From the NCBI RefSeq assembly GCF_028858725.1, contig NC_084760.1, positions 63,245,867-63,309,866 of the forward strand: a stretch of 64,000 bases of DNA. The letters are read 5' to 3'. A model generated the notes under the pieces. The model made no database searches and had not been told where the DNA came from. It worked only from the letters and a program-made list of their open reading frames with translations. This document shows positions 37,701 to 52,500 of this stretch, one piece after another. The DNA comes from Colius striatus. Its lineage: Eukaryota; Chordata; Aves; Coliiformes; Coliidae. The first letter of the stretch is position 1, and every line of letters begins with the position of its first letter. A program made the translations under genes and the position numbers.

Positions 37701-40700
37701 ATACCCATTTTGGGAGCAGCATGCAGTCAAGGTCTCAATGTACTGCACAGGTGCCAAAGATGGCACACAGGCAGGGCTGAGAGCCAGCACAGTGTTGTGA
37801 GGGAGATGTCTATTGGAATTGACAGCTCCACACTCAGGAGCTGCTATCTTGCAGAGATGCTGGGTACTGCAGTGAGGGCGATTGCATCTCCTGTTTCCCG
37901 CTGAGTCTCCACTGGCTTCTTTACTCTTTAGCTTGGGACATAAAAATACTGAAACTTGGGAAGGACAGACTAATGACACAAACAACTCTGGACTTGAAAC
38001 TAAAAAAAAAAAAAAAAAAAAAAGTGCTGATTCCCCTTGATTAAATATTTTCTCCCTTTCCTCTTTTCTTACTGTGCTTTTGGATTAGGTCTGGTGGCTG
38101 GCTGGATCTGGATGAGTCCAGCCTGCAGTGTTTACATCTGCGTTTGTTATGAAGACATCTACTGCTTGCCACAGTGATCTCTTTATTCCCAGCATGAATG
38201 AGAACTTGCCACTGAAAACATGGTAGGGCAGGTACATTAGAGTCTGCTTTAGTTCCTGGGGTAGCTGTTTCTTGAGACACCAGAGTAAGTTTTCTCTAAC
38301 ATTTAAGGGTATTAAAAGGTATTGGAAAGCTACAGTGAGAGAATGTAATGGCAGAAATGCTTTTCTGCAAAGATAACTCGTGTGGACAAAGCAACAGCCA
38401 CTGTTCCAAACATGTTGATGCCTACCCATTGTGAGATAGTCACTAATCTGTGCATTTACCGTGATAGAGTTTACCAGAAAAATCGACCCAGTGCTGAGGA
38501 GTGTGAGGAGTCTTTTCTGGCCAGGGCACAATTGCTTGTGACACGGAGGACCAGTGGTTGCCTAGGCTGGTAAAGCAAACTTGGAATTCACAAGAGAGTA
38601 CCAGGAGTGCATTGGCATTGGTTATCCTGGTACTGATACAGGTAGAGGCTCAGGCCTGTTCTCTTTGGTAGAGTGAGCTGGTGACATTTTTCAGTGGGAT
38701 GGAGGGTATTGCAGCACAAGCCAGGGCAAGATTTCTGCTATGCAAAGAAGGTCTGTACATTCTAAGGAAAGCCAGAGCTGGTGACTGAGTTGTTCTCTGT
38801 GTTTGCACAACAGATATTAAATGGGAATAAGTTGGCTTGATGATAACTGTACAGATTATGGTGACTTCTACAAGACCGTGTGAATTCCCATGTTGGGTTT
38901 CACTGGTGTAGGCAGTTGGTCCAGCTTGAAGCACAGATGGCTATGTAAGCAAGCCACAGAACTATTGTGCACATATAAGCGTCCATCCTTAGTTTGTACA
39001 GATTTGCTCTTGACTTTCTGACTGACTTTGAAGAAGTGATGGCTGAGCTGTGAGTGGGTGGTTGAATTAGAGCCACAGATAACTGACACTGTTTCGTGTG
39101 CTGATTGCTGATGCTAGCTCTGACAATGATGTAAGTTAGAAAATATTAACATGGCAAGTATGAGTTAAGCTTTCATGATTTCCATAGCATCTTCCCACTG
39201 CTCTGTAGTTGCTGGAGCTTTCTCCTTTTTTGTTTGGTTTAGTTTTTTTGTGAAGTGAATCCCTTGGAGGCCAAACATGAACGTGTCAGCATAAGTGAAG
39301 TACAAGGAGATGGTTTTAGCACCTATTGAGCCCTCCAGGAGTCATCTGAATTACCAGGTGAGCTAGGGTTTAGTTGCTCCAACATACCTGAAAGCTTTTC
39401 TAGGGCAAAGTGATCACTTCATGTGACTCCTCACTTAATACAACTAATATAACTTGCACATGGGGTAAGCGTGCCAAGGAGAGCTGGACTGCTTACAGCT
39501 TTATTCTCTTTAAGACCCTTTTGAGGGTAAATATTCACTGCAGCTGCTTGGTCATTGAAGGTAGGATTGAGCTCTGAATTTGCACATAAGTGTCAATATG
39601 TAGGTGCGTAAATGTGGAAAACTGTCAGCCAGGCTCCCATTGTGATGAGGAAGGCTGTCAAGTCACTATCTCTCAGAGATTCAGATGAGTCAGCACTGAG
39701 TGTCACACCAGCCTGAGTTCCATCGGTTGCTCACTGAAGATGGACTGCTGGCATTGCCTTCTCTTTACATGAACATAAAAGGGAGTATCATGACACAAAG
39801 CCTGTGTTTTAGATGGCTTACTAGGTGCTGTCTTTTTTTTTTTTTTTTTTTTCCCCCCTCCCTCCTGGAGAATGACTGGAAACTTTCATCAGTCTACAAA
39901 GATTATTTAATAAGTTGTGGAGAGTCATCAGGCATCATCAGTGAGTGTTATCAGTATAAGCCATGAGTTGAGCAGTTTTGAAAGACTTCTCTTACCGTTT
40001 GTTGGCTGTTATTTGTTGTCTATGCCTGCCTTTTGGATCCACTTGTGAAACATTTTTTCGTGTTACATTCTTCCTGCTGCATTTAGGCTCTTAGCAAGGT
40101 GACTGGTCATTTCTGCATTGCCGTATTATTTGTACTGTTTAACCACTTATGTGTATGACAGTACCATTTTGTCATGACTTGGTAACCTTTTGAATATTAG
40201 ATTGTGTTTCAAGGTTCACCAAAACAAAGGCATTGGACAGTTAATACAATTTCAGGCTGTTTTGTTGTTGTTTTCGTGGTTTATTTTCTACAACTGCATT
40301 TCAGTATTAGCACAATAGTATTGTATGACTTCAATTAAAATAAAACTATGCTGATGGCAGAGGAAATTCAGAAGATTCATGCGGATGGTTGGTAAAGAGT
40401 AGCCTTCCACAGAAATGACTCAGCTCTAGTTCAAGTTGTCAGAATTAACAATTCCTTGCTGTGTAGGGTTGTGTGGAGAGAGCACTCTTCATGGGAAAGC
40501 AGATGTAGAGATTTAAGTATGTGTCCTATAGGTACCCTTCTGGCCTAGGTAATGTGCTGGCAAGTAAAGTGTCCTTAGCGTAGATGATGAGATGCTAGAG
40601 TAACAGCAGACCAAAAGCAAGCCATAGTAACTGTCTTGCAGTTGATCTAGTGGCAAGACTATAACTTTTTTGATGATTTCTTTTTCCAGATCCATAGCAA

Positions 40701-43700
40701 CTGTCACCTGACAGTTGTTTTAAGATGACACTAGGGCTGCCTTTTCCAGCAGCCTCTGTGCTTGTCTTTCCTCTGCCCCTGGCCTCACATGTTTAACACC
40801 TCCCTTGAGTTTTACCAGTGATAACCAGTCTGTGCGATGAGCTGAAATCTACACTGATGAGTACAGGAAATAATTATGTGTTTTTGTCCACTCAAAAACT
40901 CTGGTGCTTAACACAATGGATAATGTGGGAATGTGGTGAGGGGAGAGCAAATTTTGCTTTAGGCATCCACACTGGGGACTTCTAACAAATAAAAGCAGTC
41001 ATGAAACTAAAGCTGTGGAGTCATTACATTTGTCTTGCTGGGTGCATCTTTGGTTTTGTGATGGATGTATAAACAGAAGTAAGCAACATTCTCCTCCATT
41101 TACTTCACTAAAGGGAAGTTCTTCAGGCAGCATTGTTCTGCTGGTTTTGTTTGCATCACAAAATGGGAAGGTTGGTTTTATAGACCAGCTTTCTTTTTTA
41201 TTAAAGTTAGAAAATAGTTAATGTGGGATATTTTTTGTTGAAGGAAATTTGTCTAAACTGTCTGTTTCTGTTCCTTGCTTTTATAGATGTTTATAAACAT
41301 GAACAGAAAAACTGAGAAAAAGCTAAACACTCAAACCAGCTTCCTTGCCATCTTCTGTCATGTTTTCACTTTTGAAAGAAAAGTTAATTTTATGGTACTT
41401 CTGTCAAACATAAAACATAACCTTGTTTAAACGATGAGCTATCTTTGCCCAAGTGTACATTTGTTTGGAATATTGTACTTTGCTTCTGTTTTAAAGGGCA
41501 TTTATATGCTGCCCCTTGCAACTGTTTTCAGAATTACTGATCAAAATCACTACAGCGGAAAATGAGAAAACATTTATCTTTTTTATGTGGAAACAACTTC
41601 TTGAAAGAAACAGCGTGCAATTGTAGTTGCAGCTTGGCAACATGTCTGTTACAGCCTTGCACTTCTGTCTAAACATTGAAGCCGTTCTGCTACTCTCTGT
41701 ATGCTGTCTTGTTTTGTTCTCTTACGCTGTTAAAAAGCACCTTGGAAGTGAGAGGTGAAATAGAGGTACTTTATTTAGGCGTTCTTTCAGATGGATCTGC
41801 TGGGAGAATGGATACTGGTAGTCTTTAATTTTTTCTGAAGTTCAGTTTTGTAACTTCGTATACTCTTTAATTTTTTCTGAAGTTCAGTTTTGTAACTTCG
41901 TATACCAGAAATCTGTTGAGCTCTTAACTACTTGGAAGCAAATTATATTCAGGTGACAAACCAGATTGGGACTGCAGGTGTGGATGCACAGTTTGGCCAT
42001 GTGAATTTGTATTTATTCCCCTTTATTGTCTCTACAAGAATTGTTGTACTGTTATCATAAAACATTAAGACAATGATTCTGACTCTGATTTTTTGAAGAA
42101 TAATCTCAAAATGTGTTTCTAATTAATAGGAAATAGAAGGGCTTGATAACAAGAATTTTTGAAGTTTTGTAATTCTGCAGTAAGTGATTTGTCTAATTTA
42201 TGAAATGGTGATAACCCAGAGCACTTTAAAGGGTATGAATTGATGGGAAGAGCTTTTCACATTTACTGATGTGGCTTCCATACTAATTGATCCAAATGTT
42301 GACTCTTTTGCTCCTAAGACATATCTGTTGCTGTGAACTAGAAAATTTTTACAAAAAGTTGCTTTGTTTTTCTTTTTCATCTATTTTTTATGTAGTAACA
42401 TGTGGCATGATTTTGTTTGGTAGGCTATATGAACAGAGAGAAGTCTACAAGGGATGTTCAGTCCTGCACAGACTGTTTTGTACAGATAGACTGCTGGAAT
42501 TTGAAATACTAGGCAGAACCAAATGTTGGCTTTTCATGTTGTGAAGGTTTCTGATTTCTTAAATATGAGGATACTACAGAAGTGGTAGAACTCTACTGAG
42601 ACAATTTTCATTAGCCATGCTGGATCCTTCAGTTTCTGTTACAGAAATACTGTAGCACCTTTATAAACCTGAAAGTAGATACTTTGACTAGCATGGTGTG
42701 TTGATTTTGACTGGGATAGAGTTCGTTTTCTTCACAGTAGCTAGTATGGACTGTTCTGGATTTGTGCTGAGAGCAGTATTGCTGACACAGGGATGTTGTA
42801 GTTACTGCTGAGCAGTGTGTACACAGAGTGGAAGCCCTTTCTGATGCTCTCACCACCCCTCCAGCAAGTGGGCTGAGAGTGCACAAGAAGTTGAGAGGGG
42901 ATACAGCTGGAACAGCTGACCCCAACTGACTCAAGGTATATCCTAGACCATGCAGTGTCACTCTCAGCATATAAAGCTATGGGAAGAAAAAGGAAGGGGG
43001 TGACATTTGGAGTGATGCTGTTTGTCTTCTTAAGTAACTGTTATATGTGATAGAGCCCTGCTTTCCTGAGGGTGGCTGAACACTTGCCTGCCCATGGGAA
43101 GTGGTAAATGAATTGTTATTTTTCTTTGCTTGTGTGAGCAGCTTTTTTTTTACCTATTAAACTGTCTGTGTCTCAGCCCTCAAGTTTTCTTACTTTTATG
43201 CTTCTAATCCTCTCCTCCATCTGACTGGGGACGAATGAGCAAATGACTATGTGGTGCTTAGTTGCTGTCTGGGGTTAAATCGTGATGCGTGGTATTAACC
43301 TTACTGTTGAGCATGACATCATGGCAGAGAGACCTGTTGCTTTTCTAGAGTATTTCCTATGCTACTGCAGTGGCTGTAGTGAAATGTCAGATGAGTTCCC
43401 AGGAGATGTGAGTAGGGACCAGCTTCTCTTAGCAATAATATTTCGCAAAGCAATCTCAGTGCCACTGTTTAACATTGAACTCTTCTGTGTGGGAGAAGGC
43501 TCTTGTTCACTCCAGCTGCCCTAGACCTGCTTTTGCTGTGGTTAGCAGATAGAAGATCAGGTGAGGGAACATCTGAAAACTTTGTTAATAATCTAAGTAA
43601 CTTAAATGTTGAGAAAGATGACACTGTCCAAAACTTGAAGCTTTTTCTTTCACAAAGTTATGCTGTGTGGGAAGTTCCTTGGGTAATCTGCCCTGTGTAA

Positions 43701-46700
43701 TTCTCATGGAGAACCTGGAGGAGATTGCATTCCATGGTCCCTCCATTGACCAGCCAGGGAAAAGGGGGAAAAAAAAATCTGTTGAAAGTCACTTTTACAA
43801 TAGCCTCTAGACATCCAGTATATGATCATAATCATGCAATTGTGTACACATTCTGTAGAATACATGAGCTGTGGGTTTTTTCTGTATTTCAACCACTTAT
43901 GAATTTCAGTTTTTGTCCACATAATGAAGAGGTTATAAATTTCTCAGATGACTAAAAATCATGTTGTTTTGTATCCAAAGCAAAAAATGTGTTCAAAGGC
44001 TAATCAGGGAAACGCTTTTCTTTTTCAGTCAGTTAACCATGCTGATATGGATGAACAAATGTAAAGTCTTTAGTCTAAACTGGAGATCCCTAGACTTGTC
44101 TATATAGTAACTTTCTTGGCTGTCAGCTATAATTATACCTGTGACTGTTAGAACATTTACACTCCGAAATGCAGGGGGAGCAGAAGTGGATTTTTGGCAT
44201 GTTCTTTCTTCCTGTCTCCCGGCAGTGCTGGAAAGGAATATGTACCAAAATAGATGAATACAGGAAATATATGTGAGAACTGTTCATATCGGTACCTCTG
44301 GTATCTTGCTGCACATCTGACTTCTGATGTTTTGTCTTCGATGGTTTCGGTTTAACTGGCTTCCCTGAGACGAGTTTCACGAGGATGCTCAAAGTACAAG
44401 CTATACTTTCAGTTCCTAAATCTGATGAAAGAATGACTGGCAATGAAGGAAAACTTTGCAGAGGTGCTTGGAGTGGCATAGTGTGACTTGAAGTCTGGGA
44501 GAATGGGTGGGAGAACTCTCTGAACTGCTAAACTGACAGATTTTGTTTCAGAATGGGTAAGTTACTTTTGCTCTTGGCCAGTGACATAATACTCAATAAT
44601 ACACAGTAAAAAAACATGGAAGAAAAACTAGTCATTGGTAGGCAATAAAATTTATGCTTCTCAAAGACATTTCAAAACCTGCATGTTCTTAGTGGGCTTT
44701 TCAGAGACCCAAGATGACCAGTAAGAACGTAGGTGTGACATGTATAGAAGGAACTTCCGAAGAGTTGCTAGGGAAAGTCTCTCATCTCTATGCTGTCCAG
44801 TTCGACAATTTAACATCTGAACAAGTCCGTACTTGAAAATGAAATTGACTTTTTTTTACTCTAAGAGAATATTTCTGGGAATGTGCTTTACTTGCAGTTC
44901 ATAGGCCAGTCCTTGAAGGGAAAGATATTGCAGAAAATTCTCTTTGTGCTGCTTCTGGCATTGGAAATGGAGGCAGAGAAATGAAGTGAAGGATGTGGCA
45001 TTGTCCAGGGAATGGCTCGGGAAATTTTTTTCATGCTCTTTGTGCTCATCTCTTCTGGGTAAATAAATAAGTCTTCAGAGCTACTGTAATCTTGTATTTA
45101 CTGAAGGTAACCTGAAGAGTTTGTTTCTTTATAAACTTTTAACAAAAACTAGTTGGGAAGGGGCTAAACCACTAGGATTCCAAAGGTCTGGTGTTGTAAA
45201 GAATCTGGTTTGTGTATGGCTGCTGTAGTACAGGTGATGATGAGTAGTGTGTCTGTTGCTGAGAGCTTGAGTAGAAGTAAATGTAGCAGTGTAAAATCTG
45301 TAATTCTACTGCAAATTATGTTGTATTGTTTGTGCTAGCAGTGACAAGAATGGGATTAAAAGCAATGCAACTGAGTAGTGGTGTTTTTTCCTTGCATATC
45401 AGATGAAAATTGAAGTCCTAAGGAAAAGCTCTGGATTACAGCAGCCTCTCTCCTCAAGGCTTGGTGTACCTCTTTTGCAAGTCCTGGAGCTCTGACTGAG
45501 ACCAGGGAACTGCAGGGAGCCGTTTGCTGTTTTGCGTGGAGTGAGACAGCACTTGACCATGGAAAACCATGAAGAAGTCCGCTAATACTTGAATGCAGCA
45601 ATACAGAAGTTAAAAGGCAGTCTGCCAGCACTGTTGAATCAGTGTTTTTTTGGTGAAGTGGAGGAAGTAGGAAGTCAGAAATACAGAGGAGAAATATTTG
45701 TAATACTTGAGTAAGCATCTGAAAACTTCATAATTAGAAACTCTTAGGATCCAATAGAAACTCCAACTGAACATTTCCTGTCCTTTTTGTGCCTCCCAGC
45801 TGCAACTGAGGAGCCAGAAATGGGAGTCATCTGTAGTCCGAGGTATGGGAAAATGTCATTGGTCCATATATGCAGTAATTTTTTTTTTGTAGACCATTTT
45901 TGTGTAGAAGCTGGGATTGTTGCAAGGAAAGAGCTGAAATAAACTGTTCTTTGTTCAAGGATACAGCAAAGGCTGCTACTCTGCTGGTAAAAGACCTTGT
46001 GATATTTGTTGTGGGGTTTTTTTAGCCTGTGTTTGAGAACTATTTGTGAAACTTAGCTATCCAGCAGGTCGGTGATGATGGTAAACTCTGTATTTGTCTG
46101 AGCAGTGTAATGAAGGCCATCCTTTCTGTACCAGGAACATCAGCTGTTTGCCCTGCTTTTCAAAGTCCTGTGATTCCTTCTTCTCTCCATAGCGGTTGTC
46201 TCATGTTCAGTCTCAAAGAAAAGATCAATTCCTGCCTCTCCCTGTGATTGCAAAGCCAAGCTGTATTGCCTACTTGTTTTTCAAACAAACATCTCTGTGT
46301 GTTCTCCCCGTGTTGCCTCTCAGGCTTCAAAGCAACCCTCCAGAAAGATCCACAAAGCTTTCTCAGTACTTCTTAAGGCCTTGCAACAGTATCCACAAAC
46401 CCTTGAGGAGGGCTGATGCTTCAGAGGTGCTTTGACTTTGAATATTAAACAAACCATAATGTCATTTTGTTTCTTTTAGTCCCTCATTTCCTTATCTCCT
46501 TTCACGTACTTTTTTGGCAAATATTGCTTTTTACCCTGACCCAGAGCTGGTGCTTGTGGGCCTTTTGATAATACGGATCATGAGCAAGAGTTTGAGTGTA
46601 TATTTGGCACCGTGTTTAAAGAATTACTGCTGTAAGTGGGCCACGAAGTTATTAATGTACGTGTTTTATCTTCCACAGAAGCCCCTTGTGCTACTCCACT

Positions 46701-49533
46701 GATCTGTAGCTTTGGAAGGCCAGTGGACCTGGAGAAGGATGACTACCAGAAGGTTATATGCAACAACGAACATTGTCCATACAGCACTTGGATGCACCTT
46801 CAGTGTTTCTACGAGTGGGAAAGCAGCATTCTCGTTCAGTTCAATTGCATTGGCAGAGCCAGGAGCTGGAATGAAAAGCAATGTCGACAGAACATGTGGA
46901 CAAAGAAGGGATATGACCTGGCTTTTCGCTTTTGCTCCTGTCGGTGTGGGCAGGGTCATTTAAAGAAGGACACTGACTGGTACCAGGTGAAGCGAATGCA
47001 GGATGATAAGAAGAAGAAATCAGTGTTGGAGAAGAGCACGGGAAGGTCGATGGCAGAGTCAGCAGAGGAGGCCAAAAAGGGCAGGCCGGCCAACAAGCCA
47101 CAGAAAGGCTTGAGTAATGACCTCCAGCGAAGGCACTCGATGGACAGGCAGAACTCGCAGGAGAAGGGCGTCATGGGTGGCAGCTACGCCGTCCGTTCGC
47201 CTTGTGTCTCTCCTGGCCAGTCCCCACCTACTGGCTACTCTATTCTTGCCCCAACACATTTCAGCGGTCCTCGTTCCTCACGATACTTAGGAGAGTTTTT
47301 GAAGAACGCCATTCACCTGGAGCCCCACAAGAAGAACATGGCCGGTGGGGGCATGTTCAGGAACGCGCATTTTGATTATGGGGCAGCTAACTTGCAGGCA
47401 CACAGATCGGGACACTTTGATGCTCCTGTGCAGTTCTTGAGAAGGCTCGATCTGTCTGAGCTGCTCACTCACATCCCCAGGCACAAACTGAATACTTTCC
47501 ATGTGCGGATGGAAGACGATGCCCAGGTGGGGCAAGGGGAGGACCTTCGGAAGTTCATCCTTGCTGCTCTTAGTGCCAGCCACAGGAATGTTGTAAACTG
47601 TGCGCTATGCCACAGGGCGCTGCCAGTGTTTGAGCAGTTTCCGCTGGTGGACGGGACTCTGTTCCTTAGCCCATCGAGACACGATGAGATTGAATACGAT
47701 GTGCCCTGTCACCTTCAAGGTACAGGTTGTCTGTCAGTCATGCTAGGTTTCATTAAATGGCAGAATTGCCTTCTGTGCCTTATCCCCCTCATTGTAGATT
47801 TTCATCCAGATTCTGCATTTATAAGCAGTTCTGTAAAACTTGAAGTGGCATCCAAATTAGTCATGTGGATCAGATTGAAACACTTAGAAGGAATTAACAA
47901 AAAGCAAATGCTGTGTAGAAAGATCCATCCCTTGTATTTGGGTTTACAACTAAGAAATTTCTCATCCGGTTTATATAGGGAGACCACAGGAAGGTTTCCC
48001 AGGCAATCTGTTCTGCAGTGCGTGCATGCCGATTTAACTGCTGTGAGCTTTACTTAGTTACACCTCAGTCTTTTAAAGAACCTTGTAAATTTAAGCATGC
48101 TGTGCTGCAGCATGGGTGAAAGTTGTGTTTGTACCACCGGTGAGATAAGATTTATGTCATCTGTTTTCAGATCAGAGAATATCAGTTTTGGTTTATAGCA
48201 AATGATTTTTTTTATAGGGAAGGAACTACAGTCTGTCCTATGTTAACATCAGCCTGGAGATGCTGGGTGTAGGAAAAGTAAGCTTTAAATATAGTGGCTT
48301 GAAGCCACAATGGTATAGTGAAGGTTTTAGACTCATTTTCAAACTCCTACCTGTTCAGACTGCAACCTGATCGTGTCCCACATCTGAGCTGAGTTGAGAC
48401 CATGGTGTGTATTACTTTTCTCCTCCTAGATAAACGAATGGATGTGAACTAGGATGAGCTTCATCTCTTCCTGAAAGCTGTATCTCAAACTAAGCGATGA
48501 AGATGGTACAGGGCAAAACATGCCTGTCCTGCAGCCTGCTGGCAGCCAACATGGTTAAAATGTCAGAAAAAAGCATTCACAGTTTGGTGTCCAAAAGCAT
48601 AGAATTATATGCTGAAAAGAGTGCTGGGGAAACATTAACAAGAGATATTTTAACACTGAAGTTTCTCTCCTTTCAATAAAATTTCTTATAGCACATGCAT
48701 GATAATAATATACGATATATAACGTTCCTTTACTCAACAGACTTTGGGTTTTTTTCTTTCTTTCTTTAAATCACCATGCACTAAGTCACTAAACTGTATT
48801 CATACTAACATTATTGTTTCTGTCTTGCCTAATGTACTTTAAGGAGAAAAAAAATGATAGGCAAGCTGAAAAAACTCCAGGATAAACAGAATAGACGTAT
48901 GTGAGATAACAGTGCTTATTTGCTTTGGTGTGGAGGCATGCACAATGTACTTGTGATTTTTCTCAGTACTAAAGGCTGGTTTAGTAGTAGTGAAACTCAT
49001 CACTTGTTAACGTTTACCACTAAGAATGTGACTCTGAACTATTAGTGCTTTTAAGTGAATTGCTCCTTACCCATTGGACAATACATGAGACAAGATGCTG
49101 TGAATAATTAATTGTTGAAAGTTTTAGCTTCTTGTCCTGGATGAAATGGTTTATTATCAGAAGCACTCTTTGAAATGAAATTAAACTTGCAAGGTGCTGT
49201 TCCAGAGTGTTATTTTCTCTTCAGTACAGAAAATTACTACTTTTGTTTCAGGCATGTTTAAGATACCTCATTTCCTATGTAACAAGGAGGATTAGGCAGT
49301 GGGAGATGCAGTATTTCAATGTGTGGGAACAGTGCAGAACTTCAGATGAGGAAACCTACTTTATATTCTTGCACAAAACAAAACTTTCTTGTGTGGAATT
49401 ATTTGAACATCTCCAATCTTCAGTGTTTATTGTATTTGAACTATGATCTTCGTACATTTTCTAGAGCTGAACCTCGTTTTTTATTCCATAACTCATTTTT
49501 TTTACCAGCTCATGCTAAGTAATTGATTTTGTG

Positions 49534-49567
<34 letters not shown>

Positions 49568-52500
49568 CATGTTAAGAAGAATCTGATTTTTTTTCTTCTC
49601 ATTTCTCTAAAACAGTTCACTTAAAAACCAAAACAAGTTAAAAACCAAAAACTTAATTTTCAATGTGTCTGGTATGGACTAATCATAAATTGTTAAAATT
49701 GTCTTTTTATCTAGAGGAGATACAAGGTGTGTGTGTTTGTTAAATTACAGATTATGATGATTTCAATACTTTGGTGCTAAAGAACACAAATTACAACCCA
49801 AAACAGACACAGATTTTATGCAGTCCTGTTTTGTAGCTAGTTCATAACTGCACTAGTTTGTAACTTTGTCTGATATGGCACTGCAAATGTTACACTTTAC
49901 AAAGTTATTTCACTGTCAGCCCACTTCTAATAGCCAAGTATTAAACTACAAATCAATTCAATCACTGCAAATCTGGCGTAATCTAGATATCCCATTTTTG
50001 CAATTTGTGCAGGGCTTTTTGTTTTGTGTGAAACTTGCACCTTGGTTTTTGCATTTAGTCACATTTATTTAGAGAAAATATTTTATTTTTAAGTCTGAGA
50101 GTTTTTATGAAAGTCAATATAACCCAGGTTTTGAAAGTCATTGTGCTCACAGAACCTGAGGTTGTGGTACGGGTGGTTAGATTTGTAGTTCTGAGTGGTG
50201 TCTTAAAGACAATGTATGTGTAATATATAATGTTTAAAATATACTTACTATTAATGAATGGTCATGAAAATTACATGAAAGAAGATGGCTCTTATGGCTG
50301 TTGCTTTTTTCCGTGAGGGATATCAGGTCCTTAGTTCTCTCTTTGCTGGAAGATTTTGGCAAGTTGTTGAATGAATCTGTACCCATCTTGCAAATAGGTT
50401 TCAACACATCTCCACTTCTTCTGACAAGTGGAGACGAAGCTAGGGTGCAATCCTGGATTTGGAAACACGGCAGCTGATCGTATAACTTAACCTGACATCT
50501 CTTCATGGAACTTCAGCAACTCCTTTTATAAAATATTTTGTTAAGGTCTACCAGCAAAGGGAAGAAGGGAGAGTGGGCAGGGTGATGACTAATTCCTGGG
50601 TTTTGCATTGATGGAAAATAGCTTCAGTCAAGCCCTACATATTTTCCCTAGAGAAACTTTTTTTTATCATGTACCTTTAAAAAAAAGAGAAAAAAGTGAA
50701 TGAGGTGTGATTTGTGTCACTGAACAGCAAATAACGCATTGCAGGAAATGTCTATTTTAATCTTCTGTTCTAGTCTCCTTAAGAAGTGTCTTTCCTGTCC
50801 ACAGGAAGGCTTATGCACCTCTATGCTGTTTGTGTAGACTGCTTAGAAGGGGTTCACAAAATTATCTGCATTAAGTGCAAGTCCCGATGGGATGGAAGCT
50901 GGCATCAGCTGGGAACTATGTATACCTACGATATTTTGGCAGCATCTCCCTGTTGTCAGGTTAGTACCATATGTGAATTAAATCTCTTGAGGTGAAATTC
51001 CAACTGATGATAGGTAAAGCCAAGGTTTGTGTCTCTGTTCTCCCTACCCTTCTTTCATCCTTCTAGCCTATGAATGCAGTACAAGAAAGCTGTTGCTTTG
51101 TCTTGACTTAGGAGGCACAATGACCTGTAGCTAGACAAAAGCCAATGCCATGGTCACTGATTAATATGTATGTTTTTAAATAAAGCCCCTTTAAATCCCT
51201 TCACAATGAAATCTGATGCTTAGGATGGTTATTAGTAAGTATGTTTGGCATCAGATATCATTCTGGTAGTATTTTAATAGTAACTGCATATTTTGAGCAG
51301 ATGTTTATGTATTCAGGTTTCTTTTAGTTGTTTCAATGTTTTTTTGTCATGATATAATTGTAGCAAAAAAGCCAAGGGAACAGAATAGTGCAAAGTGTCT
51401 TTGTGCTTGGAGATTACCCAGCTCTGCTTAATCTTTGCTGTGTCTGGCTCTGGTGATGGTACTCTACCACAGCCTGAAGCAGCTTAGTTTTCATTAAATG
51501 CTCTCTTCATCCATACCTTGGGTGAGAAAGAGCCAAGGCCTGGGATTGCTCCATAGTAGACATGTCTGAGGCAACAGGATCATCACTTGTCCATGTGATG
51601 GGTAGAGCACTTTGTGCAGGTAGGGGTAGAAAGCCTGGGGCTGTTTTGCCTGGAGAGGAAAAGACAGTGGACCATATCAGTGCTTACAAATACCTAAAGG
51701 ACGGATGTCAAGAGGATGGGGCAAGTCTTTTTTTTCTGTAGTGCCCAGTGACAGGATTAGGGGAAATGAGCACAAGCTGGAACACAGGAAATTCCACTTG
51801 AACATGAGAAGAAACTTCTTTCCTGTAAGGGAGCCCTGGTACAGGCTGCCCAGAGAGGATATGGAGTCTCCTCCTCTGGAGTTTTTCAGAACTCACCTGA
51901 ACATGTTCCTGTGTGACTTGACTGAGGTGAAGCTGTTTTAGAAGGGGAGTTGAACTAGATGTTCTCCAGAGATCCCTTCCAACCCCTGCCATTCTGTGAA
52001 AAGACATTTGTCTGGGAAAGTCTCAGTGGTCTGCTCGAGGCAGTTCAGGAGTGGGATGTTACCTTTGAACATGCAGGTGTTGTGCTGACTGAGAACAGAA
52101 ATGGACTTAATCAGAGTGGGGTTGCTTTTTGGTAATGTACACAATTAAGAACAATCTAAAATATAGTTCTGTTAATACACAAAATGCCATTTTGTTTTAA
52201 ATTAAACATATTTGCCAACTTGCCTCAAAGGGCAAGTGTTGTTGCTGCTACAGGTGGAAATTACATTGGTAACAATTAAGACAGTGATGTTACTTCCAAA
52301 TTCAGTGCCTCTTGAGATTGTGACTTTTTTTTAAAAGCCCTTTTTTTTGAAAAATGAAATACTGATGCCGATTTGCTAGCTCTGTAAAAACTGTGAAATT
52401 TCAATCTTAATTGCTTCTGTTGAATGCACACGACAGGAATTAAATTCTCATTATACAAGAGCCTTAATTATATGATTAATGGACAGTGTGACAGTACATG

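Larger units (their letters stand above)
31762..46678 (+). other. HECA: HECA intron 1 (14.9 kb)
   Basis: A GT-AG intron with acceptor ttccacag ending at 46678. The first 490 bp belong to the CpG island. Further in are a 22-base A run (38002-38023), a 20-base T run followed by C6 (39833-39858), a perfect 42-bp tandem duplication (41822-41905) and a solo LTR (42697-43286). Open frames inside show no exon-like conservation. Confidence 0.9.

Noticed and set aside
38085-38531. 148-codon minus-strand frame in HECA intron 1
   Set aside because: No family resemblance, no CpG island or polyadenylation context, and overlapping frames of similar length.
42629-42970. 113-codon minus-strand frame
   Set aside because: It lies antisense across the LTR at 42697-43286; repeat sequence, not a gene.
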